Assembly: GCA_041737835.1 (NCBI GenBank)
Contig: JBGSQY010000072.1
DNA length: 64,000 nt
Direction: 5' to 3' (one strand)
From: Bythopirellula sp041737835
Lineage (GTDB): Bacteria; Planctomycetota; Planctomycetia; Pirellulales; Lacipirellulaceae
The notes beneath the pieces are model-generated. The model made no database searches, was not told the DNA's origin, and worked only from the letters and a program-made list of their open reading frames with translations. The position numbers and the translations under genes are program-made. Below are positions 1 to 9,857 of the stretch, piece by piece; the stretch's first letter is position 1; each line of letters begins with the position of its first letter.

Positions 1-126
1 GAGTTCCGCGTTGACGGGGCGACTCACGCCATCCCCACCAAGAATTCTTAAGAGCAAGAGTTGCTCGGGTGCCACGTTCCGCCAATTGCGGACCGTGAGA
101 GTAGGTGCTGATGATTGAAAGTTCAT
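1..126 (-). CDS. Partial hypothetical protein, N-terminus only (runs off left edge)
   Basis: An open minus-strand frame of 42 codons starts at ATG 126 and leaves the window at base 1. It has a clear ribosome binding site: AAAGGAG lies six bases upstream of the ATG. The protein begins MNFQSSAPTLTVRNW and continues with a short Leu-rich stretch. It begins 33 bases after the stop of the degenerate receiver gene, so the two are probably co-transcribed. I do not recognise the family, and the fragment is too short to judge function. Confidence 0.6.
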   Translation of the reverse strand, partial: MNFQSSAPTLTVRNWRNVAPEQLLLLRILGGDGVSRPVNAEL

Positions 127-158
127 TAGACGCTCCTTTCCGCGAAACAAGTTCTGAA

Positions 159-575
159 TTAGTTTTGTGTTGCCATAACGGGAGTAGATATTGGGAAACT
201 GGCTTCGTAGCACTTATGCAATTCACGCTGCCGTAGCGACGTGGCATATTCAAACAGCCAGTCTTCCCGAGGGACTTCGCTGAGGACCATCAAGGCCCCC
301 AAAGCTCGGGCGTGAATCTCGTCTTCGAGTGAAACCTGGGATGATGCCAAGAGCCAACGCTGTTGGGGCCAAGCCGACATAATCCGGCCCATCATGTCCC
401 AAATGTTGATCTCGGGGTTATCCAAACCAGCCAGGATCAAGTCGAAGCCAACCAACCGCATCGTGGCGATTGCTTCACGCGTATTTGTCACGCTATAGAC
501 ATCCAAGAGCGATGCCTTGCTTTCCAAATCTGCCACGCCCACGGCGAGTAGAGTTGGGTGATAGTATTGGTCCAT
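159..575 (-). CDS. Degenerate response-regulator receiver protein
   Basis: A 138-residue stand-alone protein with the alternating hydrophobic strand/helix pattern of a CheY-like receiver. Canonical phosphorylation residues are missing. The strand ending FDLILAG has Gly (about residue 50) where the phospho-acceptor Asp normally sits, and the N-terminal LLAVGVAD lacks the usual acidic pair. It is therefore likely a phosphorylation-independent receiver or an adaptor. A GTG at 605 opens the same frame, but ATG 575 is preferred because the receiver fold begins there and an AGG sits six bases upstream. It lies downstream of, and on the same strand as, a sigma-54 activator that has no receiver of its own. 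The link between the two is inference. Confidence 0.6.
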   Translation of the reverse strand: MDQYYHPTLLAVGVADLESKASLLDVYSVTNTREAIATMRLVGFDLILAGLDNPEINIWDMMGRIMSAWPQQRWLLASSQVSLEDEIHARALGALMVLSEVPREDWLFEYATSLRQRELHKCYEASFPISTPVMATQN

Positions 576-889
576 AATGAGCCTGTATCCGTTTTGTTGG
601 CACACACGGCTCTAAGCGTGTGTGCCATTTGTATCTGATGGCATTGCTCTATTGCGAAGGCCGTGCCAAGATGATCAACGCTGACATCGACAAGTCGTAA
701 ATCGTTAGAAGTGAACGCTTTGCGCATTCAAAATCGGCAGGATGAATCAGAAGGCAGATTCGTAAATAAAACGCATTATGAGTCGCATCAGCGGCCCGAC
801 GCAGCGTGCAACGACTTCCCAGCAAAGGACTTATGAAGGGGCAGGTTATTTTGAATACCCACGTTCAAAATAACTTGCACATAGGATGC

Positions 890-1879
890 TCAATCCAAGC
901 GGATGTTGAGCTTTTCAATCCGCCGATTGAGGCGCTGGATATTGATCCCCAGCAGGCGACCGGCCGCGGTTTTACAAGAATTGCTGCGCCGCAACGCTTC
1001 GGCAATCGTACGACGTTCGACCTCAGCTAAGCACAGGTCAGAATATGAGTCCGTGGGTGCTTCGCGTTGCACGCGCACCGGCAAATCCTGTGGCAAAATG
1101 ACTTCGCTCTGCGCCAGAATATGAGCCGACTCCATGGCGTTGGCGAGTTCGCGAATATTTCCGGGCCAAGAGTATGCTTGTAGGATGCTGACTGCTTCAT
1201 CGCTGAGCTGGCGAATTGGTTCGTCGTAGAGATCGGCCTGAACCGATAGAAAATGCTCGGCCAAGGCAACAATATCATCTGTACGTTCCCGTAGCGGCGG
1301 CAAGGTTGTGGTGATGATATTCAAGCGATAATACAAATCTTGGCGAAATGTGCCGGCACGAACCATGGCAGCTAGGTCACGATGCGTGGCAACCACCAGG
1401 CGAATATCGACCGGCTGCGGATGAGCCTCACCGACCGGCACGACGCAACGCTCCTGAAGCACTCGCAACAGTTTGGCCTGTAAAAGCAGCGGCAATTCGC
1501 CGATTTCATCGAGAAACAGTGTGCCACCGTGAGCCGCGCGGATAAAACCGAGCGATTCGCGGACCGCACCTGTAAAAGCTCCGGCGACGTGGCCAAACAT
1601 TTGGCTCTCAAAGAGCGTGTCGGAAATGGCCGAGCAATCCACCGGAATAAATGGCTTATTCGCTCGATCGGAACGTGTGTGAATGTACCGGGCAATCATT
1701 TCCTTACCGGTGCCGGTTTCGCCTAGGATCATGACCGTGCAATGGCGTTTGGCGACGGTGTCGGCAACTGCTCGAATCGAGGTGAAGGACGAAGATCGTC
1801 CTACCAATCTCACGGGGCGACACGCTGGATGCATCGCTGGCGCGGCGATACCTGCCGCAGGCAAACGAGTGCTACTCAT
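890..1879 (-). CDS. Sigma-54-dependent transcriptional activator (AAA+ and Fis-type HTH)
   Basis: A 329-residue bacterial enhancer-binding protein. It has Walker A GETGTGKE (about 53-60), the sigma-54 contact loop GAFTGA (100-105), Walker B LFLDEIGE (121-128), the arginine-finger region around FRQDLYYRLN (178-187) and a Fis-type helix-turn-helix near the C-terminus (about 290-325). The AAA+ core starts only about 30 residues in, so there is no N-terminal receiver, GAF or PAS domain, the architecture of PspF-like activators. Proteins of this kind hydrolyse ATP to remodel the sigma-54 RNA polymerase closed complex. Control must come from a partner; a degenerate receiver is encoded about 300 bases downstream. 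The function call is strong, the regulon unknown. Confidence 0.93.
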   Translation of the reverse strand: MSSTRLPAAGIAAPAMHPACRPVRLVGRSSSFTSIRAVADTVAKRHCTVMILGETGTGKEMIARYIHTRSDRANKPFIPVDCSAISDTLFESQMFGHVAGAFTGAVRESLGFIRAAHGGTLFLDEIGELPLLLQAKLLRVLQERCVVPVGEAHPQPVDIRLVVATHRDLAAMVRAGTFRQDLYYRLNIITTTLPPLRERTDDIVALAEHFLSVQADLYDEPIRQLSDEAVSILQAYSWPGNIRELANAMESAHILAQSEVILPQDLPVRVQREAPTDSYSDLCLAEVERRTIAEALRRSNSCKTAAGRLLGINIQRLNRRIEKLNIRLD

Positions 1880-2266
1880 GCTGATTTCAGATGGGGCTTA
1901 CTTGCGCTCGGCTTATCCCAGCGTCGTGCAAGAATTCAAAGTGGGTCAATCAAGTCGCTGCATCCAATAGGGATATACTGCAAGCGAGCTTTCGATCTAT
2001 GGCATTAGCTGTACCTTCGAGCTGGCCGGAACAAACAACTTCATCAGAATAAGTAGCCAAGTACCAGTAGTCAATTATGTAACTCACTTTTAGTACTTTT
2101 TAATTGATGCATATTTATCCAACTCTTTTCTCTACAACAACCATTAATCAGAAAGAAGTTACGGTATCGTGCCTACTGCGTGCTATGCAAAAACAAAGGG
2201 CTTCTGCAATGAGAAGGGCGAAACAGACACGAATCCTCCGCGCCCTGGCAGAAACTTTCGAGCAAT
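1880..2266. other. Intergenic region without a recognised gene
   Basis: This AT-rich spacer lies between two minus-strand genes and would hold the promoter of the sigma-54 activator. I found no convincing coding frame, RNA gene or terminator. Short frames crossing it lack ribosome binding sites. Confidence 0.5.
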
Positions 2267-2971
2267 TTACCGTCTGATGGTTTCCCAACGACCAGCTATT
2301 TCTTCGCAGGCCGCCGAAATGTCTTTCAAACGTTTTTTGTGAGCCCGGGCCAAAACGTAAACTTCGCCAGCCAGAACGTCGACAACTTTGATTTGGTCGT
2401 GATCGAGAAGCAACAAATCCTTCGCGGAACGCACGACCAGGCTTTGCCATAATAGCGTCGTAATATAGTCAGCCGCCTGCTGATTAAGAGGATGCTGCTT
2501 TGAGAAGTAGAGCTTGATGCCTCCCAACCGACGTTGCTCACCACTACCCGTGTAGATCAGCACCTCGGGACGGACACTCACGGTCAGATCGCCGAGTGAA
2601 AGTGGAGTCGCCGAATTGGTGCGGACATAGGCCACGCGGCCGCTGGGAAGTTGTAGCTTATCAGCCAAGCGAGCGGCATTGGCAATCGCCGTCACACAAC
2701 AATCGCGACGACTGCGGGCGAAATTCGAGCTTGGCTCACCCGTGCGAAGCGCGGCGATTGCTTGGGCAAGCAAAAGCTCGTCAGTTCCCCCTGTACAAAT
2801 CCAGTCGGCAATCGCATTCTCGGCAGCCGTATAGCGCGACACCATAAAGGTCGAAGGAAATTTGGCGTCGTGGATGATTCGCTTGCGGCGCGCAGGGGGA
2901 GCGGTCAGATACTCGCCCAATTTGTTGACCGATATGCGTGGATCTTTGCGAGTTTCAACAACGCGATCCAT
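2267..2971 (-). CDS. Hypothetical protein, 234 residues
   Basis: The frame is open from 3070, but ATG 2971 is chosen because AAGGAG lies eight bases upstream. The protein is soluble, with a basic N-terminal third (APPARRKRIIHDAKFP) and a probable mixed alpha/beta C-terminal half containing VRPEVLIYTGSGEQRRLGGIK in outline (two strands joined by a Gly-rich turn). No signal peptide, membrane segment or catalytic motif is evident. I do not recognise the family. The strand pattern could fit a restriction-endonuclease-like fold, but I cannot show catalytic residues. It is isolated, with a 380-base spacer downstream and a 900-base spacer upstream. Confidence 0.7.
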   Translation of the reverse strand: MDRVVETRKDPRISVNKLGEYLTAPPARRKRIIHDAKFPSTFMVSRYTAAENAIADWICTGGTDELLLAQAIAALRTGEPSSNFARSRRDCCVTAIANAARLADKLQLPSGRVAYVRTNSATPLSLGDLTVSVRPEVLIYTGSGEQRRLGGIKLYFSKQHPLNQQAADYITTLLWQSLVVRSAKDLLLLDHDQIKVVDVLAGEVYVLARAHKKRLKDISAACEEIAGRWETIRR

Positions 2972-3893
2972 GGCACTGGCTCCTTCTAATTGGTATTTGG
3001 CTCCCCACCTACTAGTGTACGCCTGGACATATCTAGTGGCAAGCGAATTTCGTTGTTGCTTGAGAACCATTGAAATGACGAGTTAACCAAAGCGGACTTG
3101 AGATCTTCGTTCTGACATTTTGCATGTAGAGAACTGATAATGGATCGCCAAGAACTAAACTCTTGAATTGCCGAAGGATCAGTGCGTCTACGCTTTGCTG
3201 TTCCTATTTGTATGAGGGCGGCCGTGCCGCATGAAGTGCCGGGACATGAATTTGCGATACTCAGCGATATTGCTGCAGCGGTTCTCTATCGTGTCGAGGA
3301 TGGCAAATTCCGGCATATCCATCTTCAGTTCGTGACAATCTCCGGCGTCGAGACGCTGGAAACGCGCACCTAATTTCCAACCACCCTTAAGCAGGTCTAT
3401 CATTGCTAACTTGTGAAGTGTCGCGACGTGATGAAGAATTCTTCACGCTCAATGCGGGTGGTTTCTCAAATGCTGCGTAAGCTGCCAGCTCATCCGAAAC
3501 AGCCCCAATTCTCCGCACAAACGGCCTTGGCAGGGGAGGTCGTCGGGCCTGTACCGGTTAGAGCGTCCCGGCGGGTTCAGGCGTCGTTGACAGCCTAGAA
3601 CTCGGGTATAGGATGAAGACTGATTTTGCCCGGAAGGTCCGAGAAAAACTAGGCTTAAGGCAGGTTGATCATGTACCGTTTTGAGGGGGGCGTCCCCTGC
3701 AACGGAAATTGATCCCTGCAACTGACTGGCAGCTCTTCAGGATGTTGTTTCAGGGATGAGAACCGCAAAGCGGCGACCAAACATCTGCCAGCATGACTTT
3801 GAGCCAACACTCTTTTCGATTCGTAGAACTTTGGGCCTTTGACTTTTGCCTTAAATCAACTTCTTAGCATTCACCGACGGAATGTGAACCACC
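2972..3893. other. Long intergenic region, no supported gene
   Basis: About 920 bases lie between divergently oriented genes. A 71-codon minus-strand frame (3188-3403) and a 90-codon one (3449-3721) exist, but neither has a ribosome binding site or recognisable sequence. The right end should carry the promoter of the large TPR gene. The stretch may be gene remnants or regulatory DNA. Confidence 0.4.
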
Positions 3894-6800
3894 ATGCAAC
3901 GATATCGTGTTAATTACAAACTTCTCATCAGTGTATTCGTCGGCGTCGTTGTGCTTGGCGTCGGATTGTATTTCTTGCAGCAGTGGCAAGTGAGCCGCAA
4001 AGCAAGCTGGTTCCGCGACAGTGCCAAGGTCGCCTTAGAGGAAGGCAAGACGGCGGAAGCATTTGACATGCTGCTCAAATACGTCCAGCTGCGTAGAGAC
4101 GAAGACGAGCCTCGTATCGAGCTGGCCAACATCGGCATCAAAATGCTCGACGATCCTAAAGTTCCCATTGAAACAAAATACAAAGCCTACGGCGTACTGG
4201 AAGAAACAGTGCGTCGAACGGGTGATCCAAAGTTGCGCCGCAAGTTCGTGGAATTAAATATCGCATCGCGTCCTCAAGACGCATTGATGCACCTCGAGGA
4301 CTTGATTCACGACAACCCGGAAGACACGGAATTGCTGTCCATGCAACTTCAAGCCTTGTATCGAGTGAAGGGCCAAAAGCCCGCGCTTGAGGCAGGCTAC
4401 AAATTGGTAGGGTATGACCAGGTCCAGGAAAAATTTGATGCCACGAAGGCACCCGCTAAGAATCGCCCAGAAGTCTACAGCATGCTGGCTGGCATGATCA
4501 TGGAAGATAATCAGAACCTTGAACAGGCGCAAAAGTTCATCGAAGAGATGATCAAGCAAAATCCCGATTCTGCTGAGGCCTATCTGAACCAGGCCATTTA
4601 TCTTCGCACTGCCAAAAAGCCTGACGAAGCCAAAGAATCGCTTGAAAAAGCCTTCGAACTCAATCCCGACAATATTGACGTTTTGCAGCAAAAGGGGTTA
4701 GTCGCGCTTGAGGATAAAGATTACGAGCTTGCAACTAAGATCTTTTCCGATGCTCTTAAGAAACATCCCGACCGTTTGGTTTTGTACGACATGCTTTCGC
4801 GCGTGCAAATTCAACAAGAATTACTCGATGAAGCACTTAAAACACTTGAGGAAGGTGAAAAGCAAGCTGGTGATGAGCGAGCTATGGTTTTTACTCGCAA
4901 CAAGATCAACATTTATTTTCAAAAGGCTGATTTCCCTGCCGTTGAAAAAGAATTGGCAAAGCTGACGAAGTCCAACAATCCTTCTTTGACTCCCTACATT
5001 AATTTCTCCAAAGCCCGAATGGCTTGGCAGAAACAGCAATGGAGTGATGCCGCCCGTCAGCTGGAGGAAGTGCGTCCTTTGCTGATCGATTACCCCGTCG
5101 AGCAATCGATGGCAGGCGCTTTATTGGCCACCAGCTATGAGCGTCAAGGGAAACTCGACCTGGCACGTCAAACTTACATCAGTGTCTTGGAAAAGAATCC
5201 GAACTATGAAGCCGCGAAGCTAGGGCTGCAAGCGCTGGAAGATCGTCTAGGAATCTTTAAAGACGATGAAGCTCAAGATCTCGACAAATCAATCGATGAA
5301 ATGTCGAAGCTACCCGAAGCATCCCAAGACTGGTCCAAGATCGACGCATTAGTTGAGCAAATCGTCAAAGAACGTGATTTCACCGAGGCGCGCGCGAAGT
5401 TGGTGCGAGCCAACGTAATGCTGAAGCGCAAAAAATATGAGGAAGCCAAGCAACTCATCCGTGACGCAGCTGCCCTCGAGCCCGATAATATTGGCATTAG
5501 CTTTGCGGCGATCTCGCTCTTGAGTATCGATCCCAATGCAGGCCCCGAAAAGGCGCTTGCACTGTTGGATAAAGTGGAACAGCGATCTGGCGATAGTCTG
5601 CGAATTCGCGCCACGCGAGCGCAATTATTGCGGGCTGCTCAACCCGATGACCTGGCCCAACAACTTGACGGCCTGGCGGAGGGCATTGAGAGCTGGACAC
5701 CCGCGGAACAGGCAGAATTATACGCAACAATTTCGGCTCAATTCGAGGCACTGAAACAGCTGGATAAGGCCCACGACTATTTGCAGCGAACTATTAAATT
5801 GATGCCTGATAGTTTGCCGGCACGGGTGCGTTTATTTGAAATCGCCTTTCAGCAACACGACTCTGATAAGATGCGCGAGGCTGAAAAGTCAATTTTAGAA
5901 CTTCAAAAAGATGAGAATGACGGCAATTATGTCCACTCCGTCGTGCGCCGCATGATGTGGGAATACACCCAACAGAAAGTCTTGAAGGAAGAACTCGCAG
6001 ACGCACGCAAAAAGCTCGATGCCGTGCTCAAGCACCGTCCTCAGTGGGCTGAATTGCACATTCTCTACGGACAGTTGCTCTTGGTCTTGGAAGAGGACCA
6101 GGATCTCGCACTACAACATCTTGAAGACGCTTTAAAGTACGGGCCACCAAATGCGAATGCACTGGCTTTGCAGGTAAGACTGCTGGGCCAACGCGGCCAA
6201 ATGGATGAGGCACGCAAGAAGCTTGATTTGATACCCGAACCAATGCGTATCCCGTTACTAGGTCGTTCGGAAGCCGAAGTTCTCTTGGTTACTGGCGATA
6301 AGGAAAAAGCCTTTGAGTCGGCCCAAAAAATTGCTGAACTCGAATCTGAGAACGCAACTTCTCAAGTTTGGTTTGCTCGCATCGCTAATGAAGTTGGCAA
6401 CTACGCCGCGGCAACGGCAGCATTAGTCAAAGCCACGGAACTCCAGCCGACGGAGGCCGACGTCTGGATGCAGCTGCTGGCACTCAATGCTTCCCAAAAA
6501 GATTCAGCAGCCATCGAGGACACCTTACGACGGGCTCAACTTGCGATCGAAGGCGACTATTTGCCCCTCTTAACAGCCAAAAAGTTTGAATTGGTGGGGG
6601 ACTGGCAAGCCGCTGAAAAATTGTATCTTGCCAATTTCGCGGATCGCATGGATGACCTAGCCATAGCCCAGCGCATGGCTGAGTTTTACCTACTCTGGGC
6701 TCAGCAGGGCAAACTGCCGGCAAGCAAAGCGGCGCCCTACATCAACACCATGCTTCGCCAAGCCAACGAAGGCAAAGTTGATCCCAATAATCCTTTTGTT

Positions 6801-8162
6801 GTCTGGGCGCGCGACAAGGCGGCTCGCCTGTTAACCTCGGGTGGAGATTACCAACAATCACTAAAGGCCCAAAAACTCTTAGGCAGCGAGGGTGACCTCA
6901 AAGAAATCCCGCTACAACAAAAGGCGTTGTTGGCGGAAATTTTGGCATCCCGTAACGAGCCACAAGCCCAGCTCAAGGCTATCGGATTGCTTTCTGATAT
7001 GGATCGCGCGGGAACAATTACCAAACCGGGCGTGCTCTCGCTTGCTCGTTTGTTGAGCAAAAAGGGTGATTCGGAACGCAGCAATGAATTGCTAACCAAC
7101 GCCATTCTCAAGTTTGGCGACGACGAACAAGTTCGCGCTACGTTCATCGACCTCCTCATTGAACGGGCCGAATTCAGTGCTGCCAATAAACAATTGGAAG
7201 ACTTGAAGAAGTTCGATTCTAAAAGCCAAGCTTATATCTCTTTGAGCATCAAACTTGCTGCTGAGAGCGGCAACCAAGCAAAACTACAATCTTTGCTCAA
7301 AAGCTTACTGCCGCAGAACTTGACGGGTGCACTCGATCCCAAGCAGCTCGAAAGTATTCTGATGGTCGCCCGTCTTGCAACGGAACACGAGCAATACGAT
7401 TTGGCGGCTCAGCTTTATCCGCTGTACGTTCAACGAACAAATCAAGGTGCACTTGAGTTCGCGCGATTCTTGGCCCTGCACGGTGACGCCACCAAATCCA
7501 TGGAATTACTTAAGCAATTGTTCCCCAAGCAAATGGATGAAGTGTTACAAATTTGTGCCGAAATGTTACGTGAACGACGTCAAGAACTTGGCGACAAATT
7601 CGATCCAGAGGTTGATGCTTTGATGGCCGCGGCGTTGCGTGACGATCCGGAATCCGTCCGACGAATGCTGCTGGAGGCCGAAATTCTGGAAACTCAGGCC
7701 AAGTACGAAGAAAGCGTTGCCAAATATGAAAATGTTCTCAAACGAGACGACGTGCCTCGCATGATGTCGGCAGCCGCCAAAAACAACTTGGGCTTCTTGT
7801 TGACGCTGTTGAACCAGCGCACCGACGAAGCCGAGCAGTTGATCAACGAGGCCTTGGAAGTCTACGGTCCCGTGGACGACATTCTGGATACTCGAGCCGT
7901 GGTACGCATGGCACGCAAAGATTACGACGCCGCGGTTGAAGATATGTCGTTGGCCACTTCGCTGAGCAACGATCCCGTGAAATTTTATCACTTCGCCAAG
8001 GCGAACCTTCTGGCGGGCAACGATCAAGCTGCCCTCAAGGCTTGGGAGCGAGCACAAAAACTTGGCTTTACCAAGGAAAAGCTCCCCGTGCTCGAACGGC
8101 CAGATTTTGACCAAGTGAAGGGCGGCATCGAGGGACTGCGGACCCAAAATGCCAAGCTGTAA
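3894..8162 (+). CDS. Giant membrane-anchored tetratricopeptide-repeat protein
   Basis: A 1422-residue protein with one N-terminal membrane anchor (about residues 8-28, LLISVFVGVVVLGVGLYFL) followed by an almost uninterrupted alpha-solenoid. Helix pairs fit the TPR pattern, for example a segment with AEAYLNQAIYLRTAKKPDEA followed by FELNPDN, and repeats recur through to the C-terminus. No enzymatic domain is visible. TPR solenoids are protein-interaction scaffolds; the topology suggests a long domain on the outer face of the cytoplasmic membrane. A strong hairpin follows the stop, and two further exported-protein genes lie downstream on the same strand. The ribosome binding site is poor. The family is clear; the partner is unknown. 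Confidence 0.9.
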   Translation: MQRYRVNYKLLISVFVGVVVLGVGLYFLQQWQVSRKASWFRDSAKVALEEGKTAEAFDMLLKYVQLRRDEDEPRIELANIGIKMLDDPKVPIETKYKAYGVLEETVRRTGDPKLRRKFVELNIASRPQDALMHLEDLIHDNPEDTELLSMQLQALYRVKGQKPALEAGYKLVGYDQVQEKFDATKAPAKNRPEVYSMLAGMIMEDNQNLEQAQKFIEEMIKQNPDSAEAYLNQAIYLRTAKKPDEAKESLEKAFELNPDNIDVLQQKGLVALEDKDYELATKIFSDALKKHPDRLVLYDMLSRVQIQQELLDEALKTLEEGEKQAGDERAMVFTRNKINIYFQKADFPAVEKELAKLTKSNNPSLTPYINFSKARMAWQKQQWSDAARQLEEVRPLLIDYPVEQSMAGALLATSYERQGKLDLARQTYISVLEKNPNYEAAKLGLQALEDRLGIFKDDEAQDLDKSIDEMSKLPEASQDWSKIDALVEQIVKERDFTEARAKLVRANVMLKRKKYEEAKQLIRDAAALEPDNIGISFAAISLLSIDPNAGPEKALALLDKVEQRSGDSLRIRATRAQLLRAAQPDDLAQQLDGLAEGIESWTPAEQAELYATISAQFEALKQLDKAHDYLQRTIKLMPDSLPARVRLFEIAFQQHDSDKMREAEKSILELQKDENDGNYVHSVVRRMMWEYTQQKVLKEELADARKKLDAVLKHRPQWAELHILYGQLLLVLEEDQDLALQHLEDALKYGPPNANALALQVRLLGQRGQMDEARKKLDLIPEPMRIPLLGRSEAEVLLVTGDKEKAFESAQKIAELESENATSQVWFARIANEVGNYAAATAALVKATELQPTEADVWMQLLALNASQKDSAAIEDTLRRAQLAIEGDYLPLLTAKKFELVGDWQAAEKLYLANFADRMDDLAIAQRMAEFYLLWAQQGKLPASKAAPYINTMLRQANEGKVDPNNPFVVWARDKAARLLTSGGDYQQSLKAQKLLGSEGDLKEIPLQQKALLAEILASRNEPQAQLKAIGLLSDMDRAGTITKPGVLSLARLLSKKGDSERSNELLTNAILKFGDDEQVRATFIDLLIERAEFSAANKQLEDLKKFDSKSQAYISLSIKLAAESGNQAKLQSLLKSLLPQNLTGALDPKQLESILMVARLATEHEQYDLAAQLYPLYVQRTNQGALEFARFLALHGDATKSMELLKQLFPKQMDEVLQICAEMLRERRQELGDKFDPEVDALMAAALRDDPESVRRMLLEAEILETQAKYEESVAKYENVLKRDDVPRMMSAAAKNNLGFLLTLLNQRTDEAEQLINEALEVYGPVDDILDTRAVVRMARKDYDAAVEDMSLATSLSNDPVKFYHFAKANLLAGNDQAALKAWERAQKLGFTKEKLPVLERPDFDQVKGGIEGLRTQNAKL

Positions 8163-8206
8163 ACGGGTAGAAACTGGTCGGTTTAACGAATATTGAAGGA
8201 CAATCA

Positions 8207-8245
8207 GCGAGCCGGTGCGGCAAAAATTGTTGCCGACCGGCTCGC
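8207..8245 (+). terminator. Hairpin after the giant TPR gene, probable terminator
   Basis: A perfect ten-base outer stem (GCGAGCCGGT pairing with ACCGGCTCGC) encloses a second CGGCAA/TTGCCG stem 45 bases after the TPR stop codon. The following tract is only weakly T-rich (atcaagttt), so it may act as an attenuator between the TPR gene and the next gene rather than a full stop. Confidence 0.55.
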
Positions 8246-8369
8246 ATCAAGTTTATGATGGCATGTTTTCAGGAGGAGAGGCTGATCCCAGGATGTGGAT
8301 CGGACAACCCGTAGGGGTTGTCGTGACCCTTTAACGATCACTTGAATGCATTCCTGGGGAGCTTCATCG

Positions 8370-9830
8370 ATGAAATCGCTCGTTCAAGCAAGTAATGCCG
8401 CGTTGCGGCATCTCGGCTTTTTTGCCGTCACTTTCGCCAGCCTCACCGCCGGCAGCGTTTTGCAGGCTCAAGATACAACTGAAATCACTGCCTTGTATGG
8501 GCGGGGGGTTCATGCTTTCTTCGCAGGCTCCACTCAGGAAGCCGAAGAAATTTTTGCTCAGTGTATTGCTGCCGGCTCGACCGATCCACGGGTGTATTAC
8601 TTCCGCGGTATTGCCCTGTTGCGCGAAGGGCGTCAACACGAAGCCGAAGAAGATTTGCGAATCGGAGCGATGTATGAAGCCCGCGATCCGGGTCGGCGTT
8701 ATGCTATTGGCAACGCGCTCCAACGGATTCAAGGGCCCGACCGGCTCACCCTCGAAAACATTCGCCGCCAGGCACGCGTTGACAAAATCCAATTAAATCG
8801 TTCCCAATCGCAACAGCGTTACGAGCAACTTCGCTCCCGAGAAGGCGATGTCTTGTATCGCAGCCAGCCAGTGCCTCTGGAACAATTGGTCGAGCCCTCC
8901 GTGGACTTTCATGGTACGCCAAACGCGACAGCTCAACCGGAAAATATGGAACCTGCAGTTGTAACTCCGCCGCCAGCTACCACTGAGCCCGCGCCCACAG
9001 TAACTCCGCCGGCCCCGACGAATGAACCGGCCACACAAGACGATCTGTTCGGCGAACCTGCCACTGAGGCAGCGCCTCCCGTGCAAACCCCGGCCGTTGT
9101 GACTCCCGCAGAAACAACGCCGCCTGTGGCCCAACCTACAACCGACCCGGCTCCTGCCGCGGAAGACGATCTGTTTGGCTCGGAGTCGGCTGACGATGCT
9201 GCTCCTCCGACCTCTACACCTGAACCAGCGCCGTCTGCGGAAGATGATGTATTTGGAACTCCCGCCCCGGCTTCTGATCCCGGTCCGGCCGTTGTTGAAG
9301 AAACGCCTGCTGACACTGCCCCAGCCGAAGAGGACCCATTCGGAGCAAGCGAAGCGGCTCCCGCTGAAGTAGCACCCGCCGTAACCGCACCTGTGGAATC
9401 GGCTCCTGCTGCTGAAGACGATCCCTTTGGCGCATCCGAGGGAACACCTGCCGAAGAGGCTCCAGCCACAACCGAAAAAGCGACAACCGCAGAGGAAGAC
9501 CCGTTCGGCAGCGAGGAAAGTGCCGCCGCAGAAACTGCCACCGAGGAAGTTGCCCCTGCCGAGGAAGCGACGGATGACTCTGATCCGTTTGGCAGTACAG
9601 AATCTACGGAAACTGAATCGACGGAAACCGTGCCCGCTGACACGGAAGAACCCACCGATGCGGCCGATGATCCTGACAATCAAGATCCGTTCAGCGAAGA
9701 GCCAGCTGAAGCCGAAGACGACCAAGCCGCCGAAGAATCTGTCGAGGAAGAAGAAACCAACGCGACCGAAAGCGATGAGCCTGAAGACGAGTCGTCTCCT
9801 GAAGACGAAGATCCGTTCGGTGGATTTTAG
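8370..9830 (+). CDS. Exported TPR protein with nine acidic D-x-F-G motifs
   Basis: The start is ATG 8370, with GGGGAG eight bases upstream; an earlier in-frame ATG at 8346 lacks this. A signal peptide ends near VLQA-QD. Residues about 35-120 form TPR-like helices (ITALYGRGVHAFFAG; DPRVYYFRGIALLREGRQHE). From about residue 180 the protein becomes a disordered, Pro/Ala/Glu/Thr-rich chain carrying nine short motifs of the form (D/E/S/Q)-D-(L/V/P)-F-(G/S), the last at the C-terminus (EDPFGGF). The spacing is fairly regular, about 25-35 residues. This is a stalk with repeated peptide docking motifs, plausibly bound by another envelope protein. It is followed after 27 bases by a lipoprotein gene. 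The function is unknown. Confidence 0.85.
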   Translation: MKSLVQASNAALRHLGFFAVTFASLTAGSVLQAQDTTEITALYGRGVHAFFAGSTQEAEEIFAQCIAAGSTDPRVYYFRGIALLREGRQHEAEEDLRIGAMYEARDPGRRYAIGNALQRIQGPDRLTLENIRRQARVDKIQLNRSQSQQRYEQLRSREGDVLYRSQPVPLEQLVEPSVDFHGTPNATAQPENMEPAVVTPPPATTEPAPTVTPPAPTNEPATQDDLFGEPATEAAPPVQTPAVVTPAETTPPVAQPTTDPAPAAEDDLFGSESADDAAPPTSTPEPAPSAEDDVFGTPAPASDPGPAVVEETPADTAPAEEDPFGASEAAPAEVAPAVTAPVESAPAAEDDPFGASEGTPAEEAPATTEKATTAEEDPFGSEESAAAETATEEVAPAEEATDDSDPFGSTESTETESTETVPADTEEPTDAADDPDNQDPFSEEPAEAEDDQAAEESVEEEETNATESDEPEDESSPEDEDPFGGF

Positions 9831-9857
9831 TGATGTGACGACAAGGAGCGACACGAC

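Noticed and set aside
636..655. Possible sigma-54 promoter (TGGCA ... TTGC) upstream of the degenerate receiver
   Set aside because: It is on the plus strand and the GG-GC spacing is 12 instead of 10.
3188..3403. 71-codon minus-strand frame in the long gap
   Set aside because: Plausible-looking amino-acid mix but no ribosome binding site or neighbour support.
8793..9854. 353-codon minus-strand frame opposite the D-x-F-G gene
   Set aside because: Low-complexity antisense shadow of the Pro/Ala/Glu repeats (Arg/Phe/Gly-rich).
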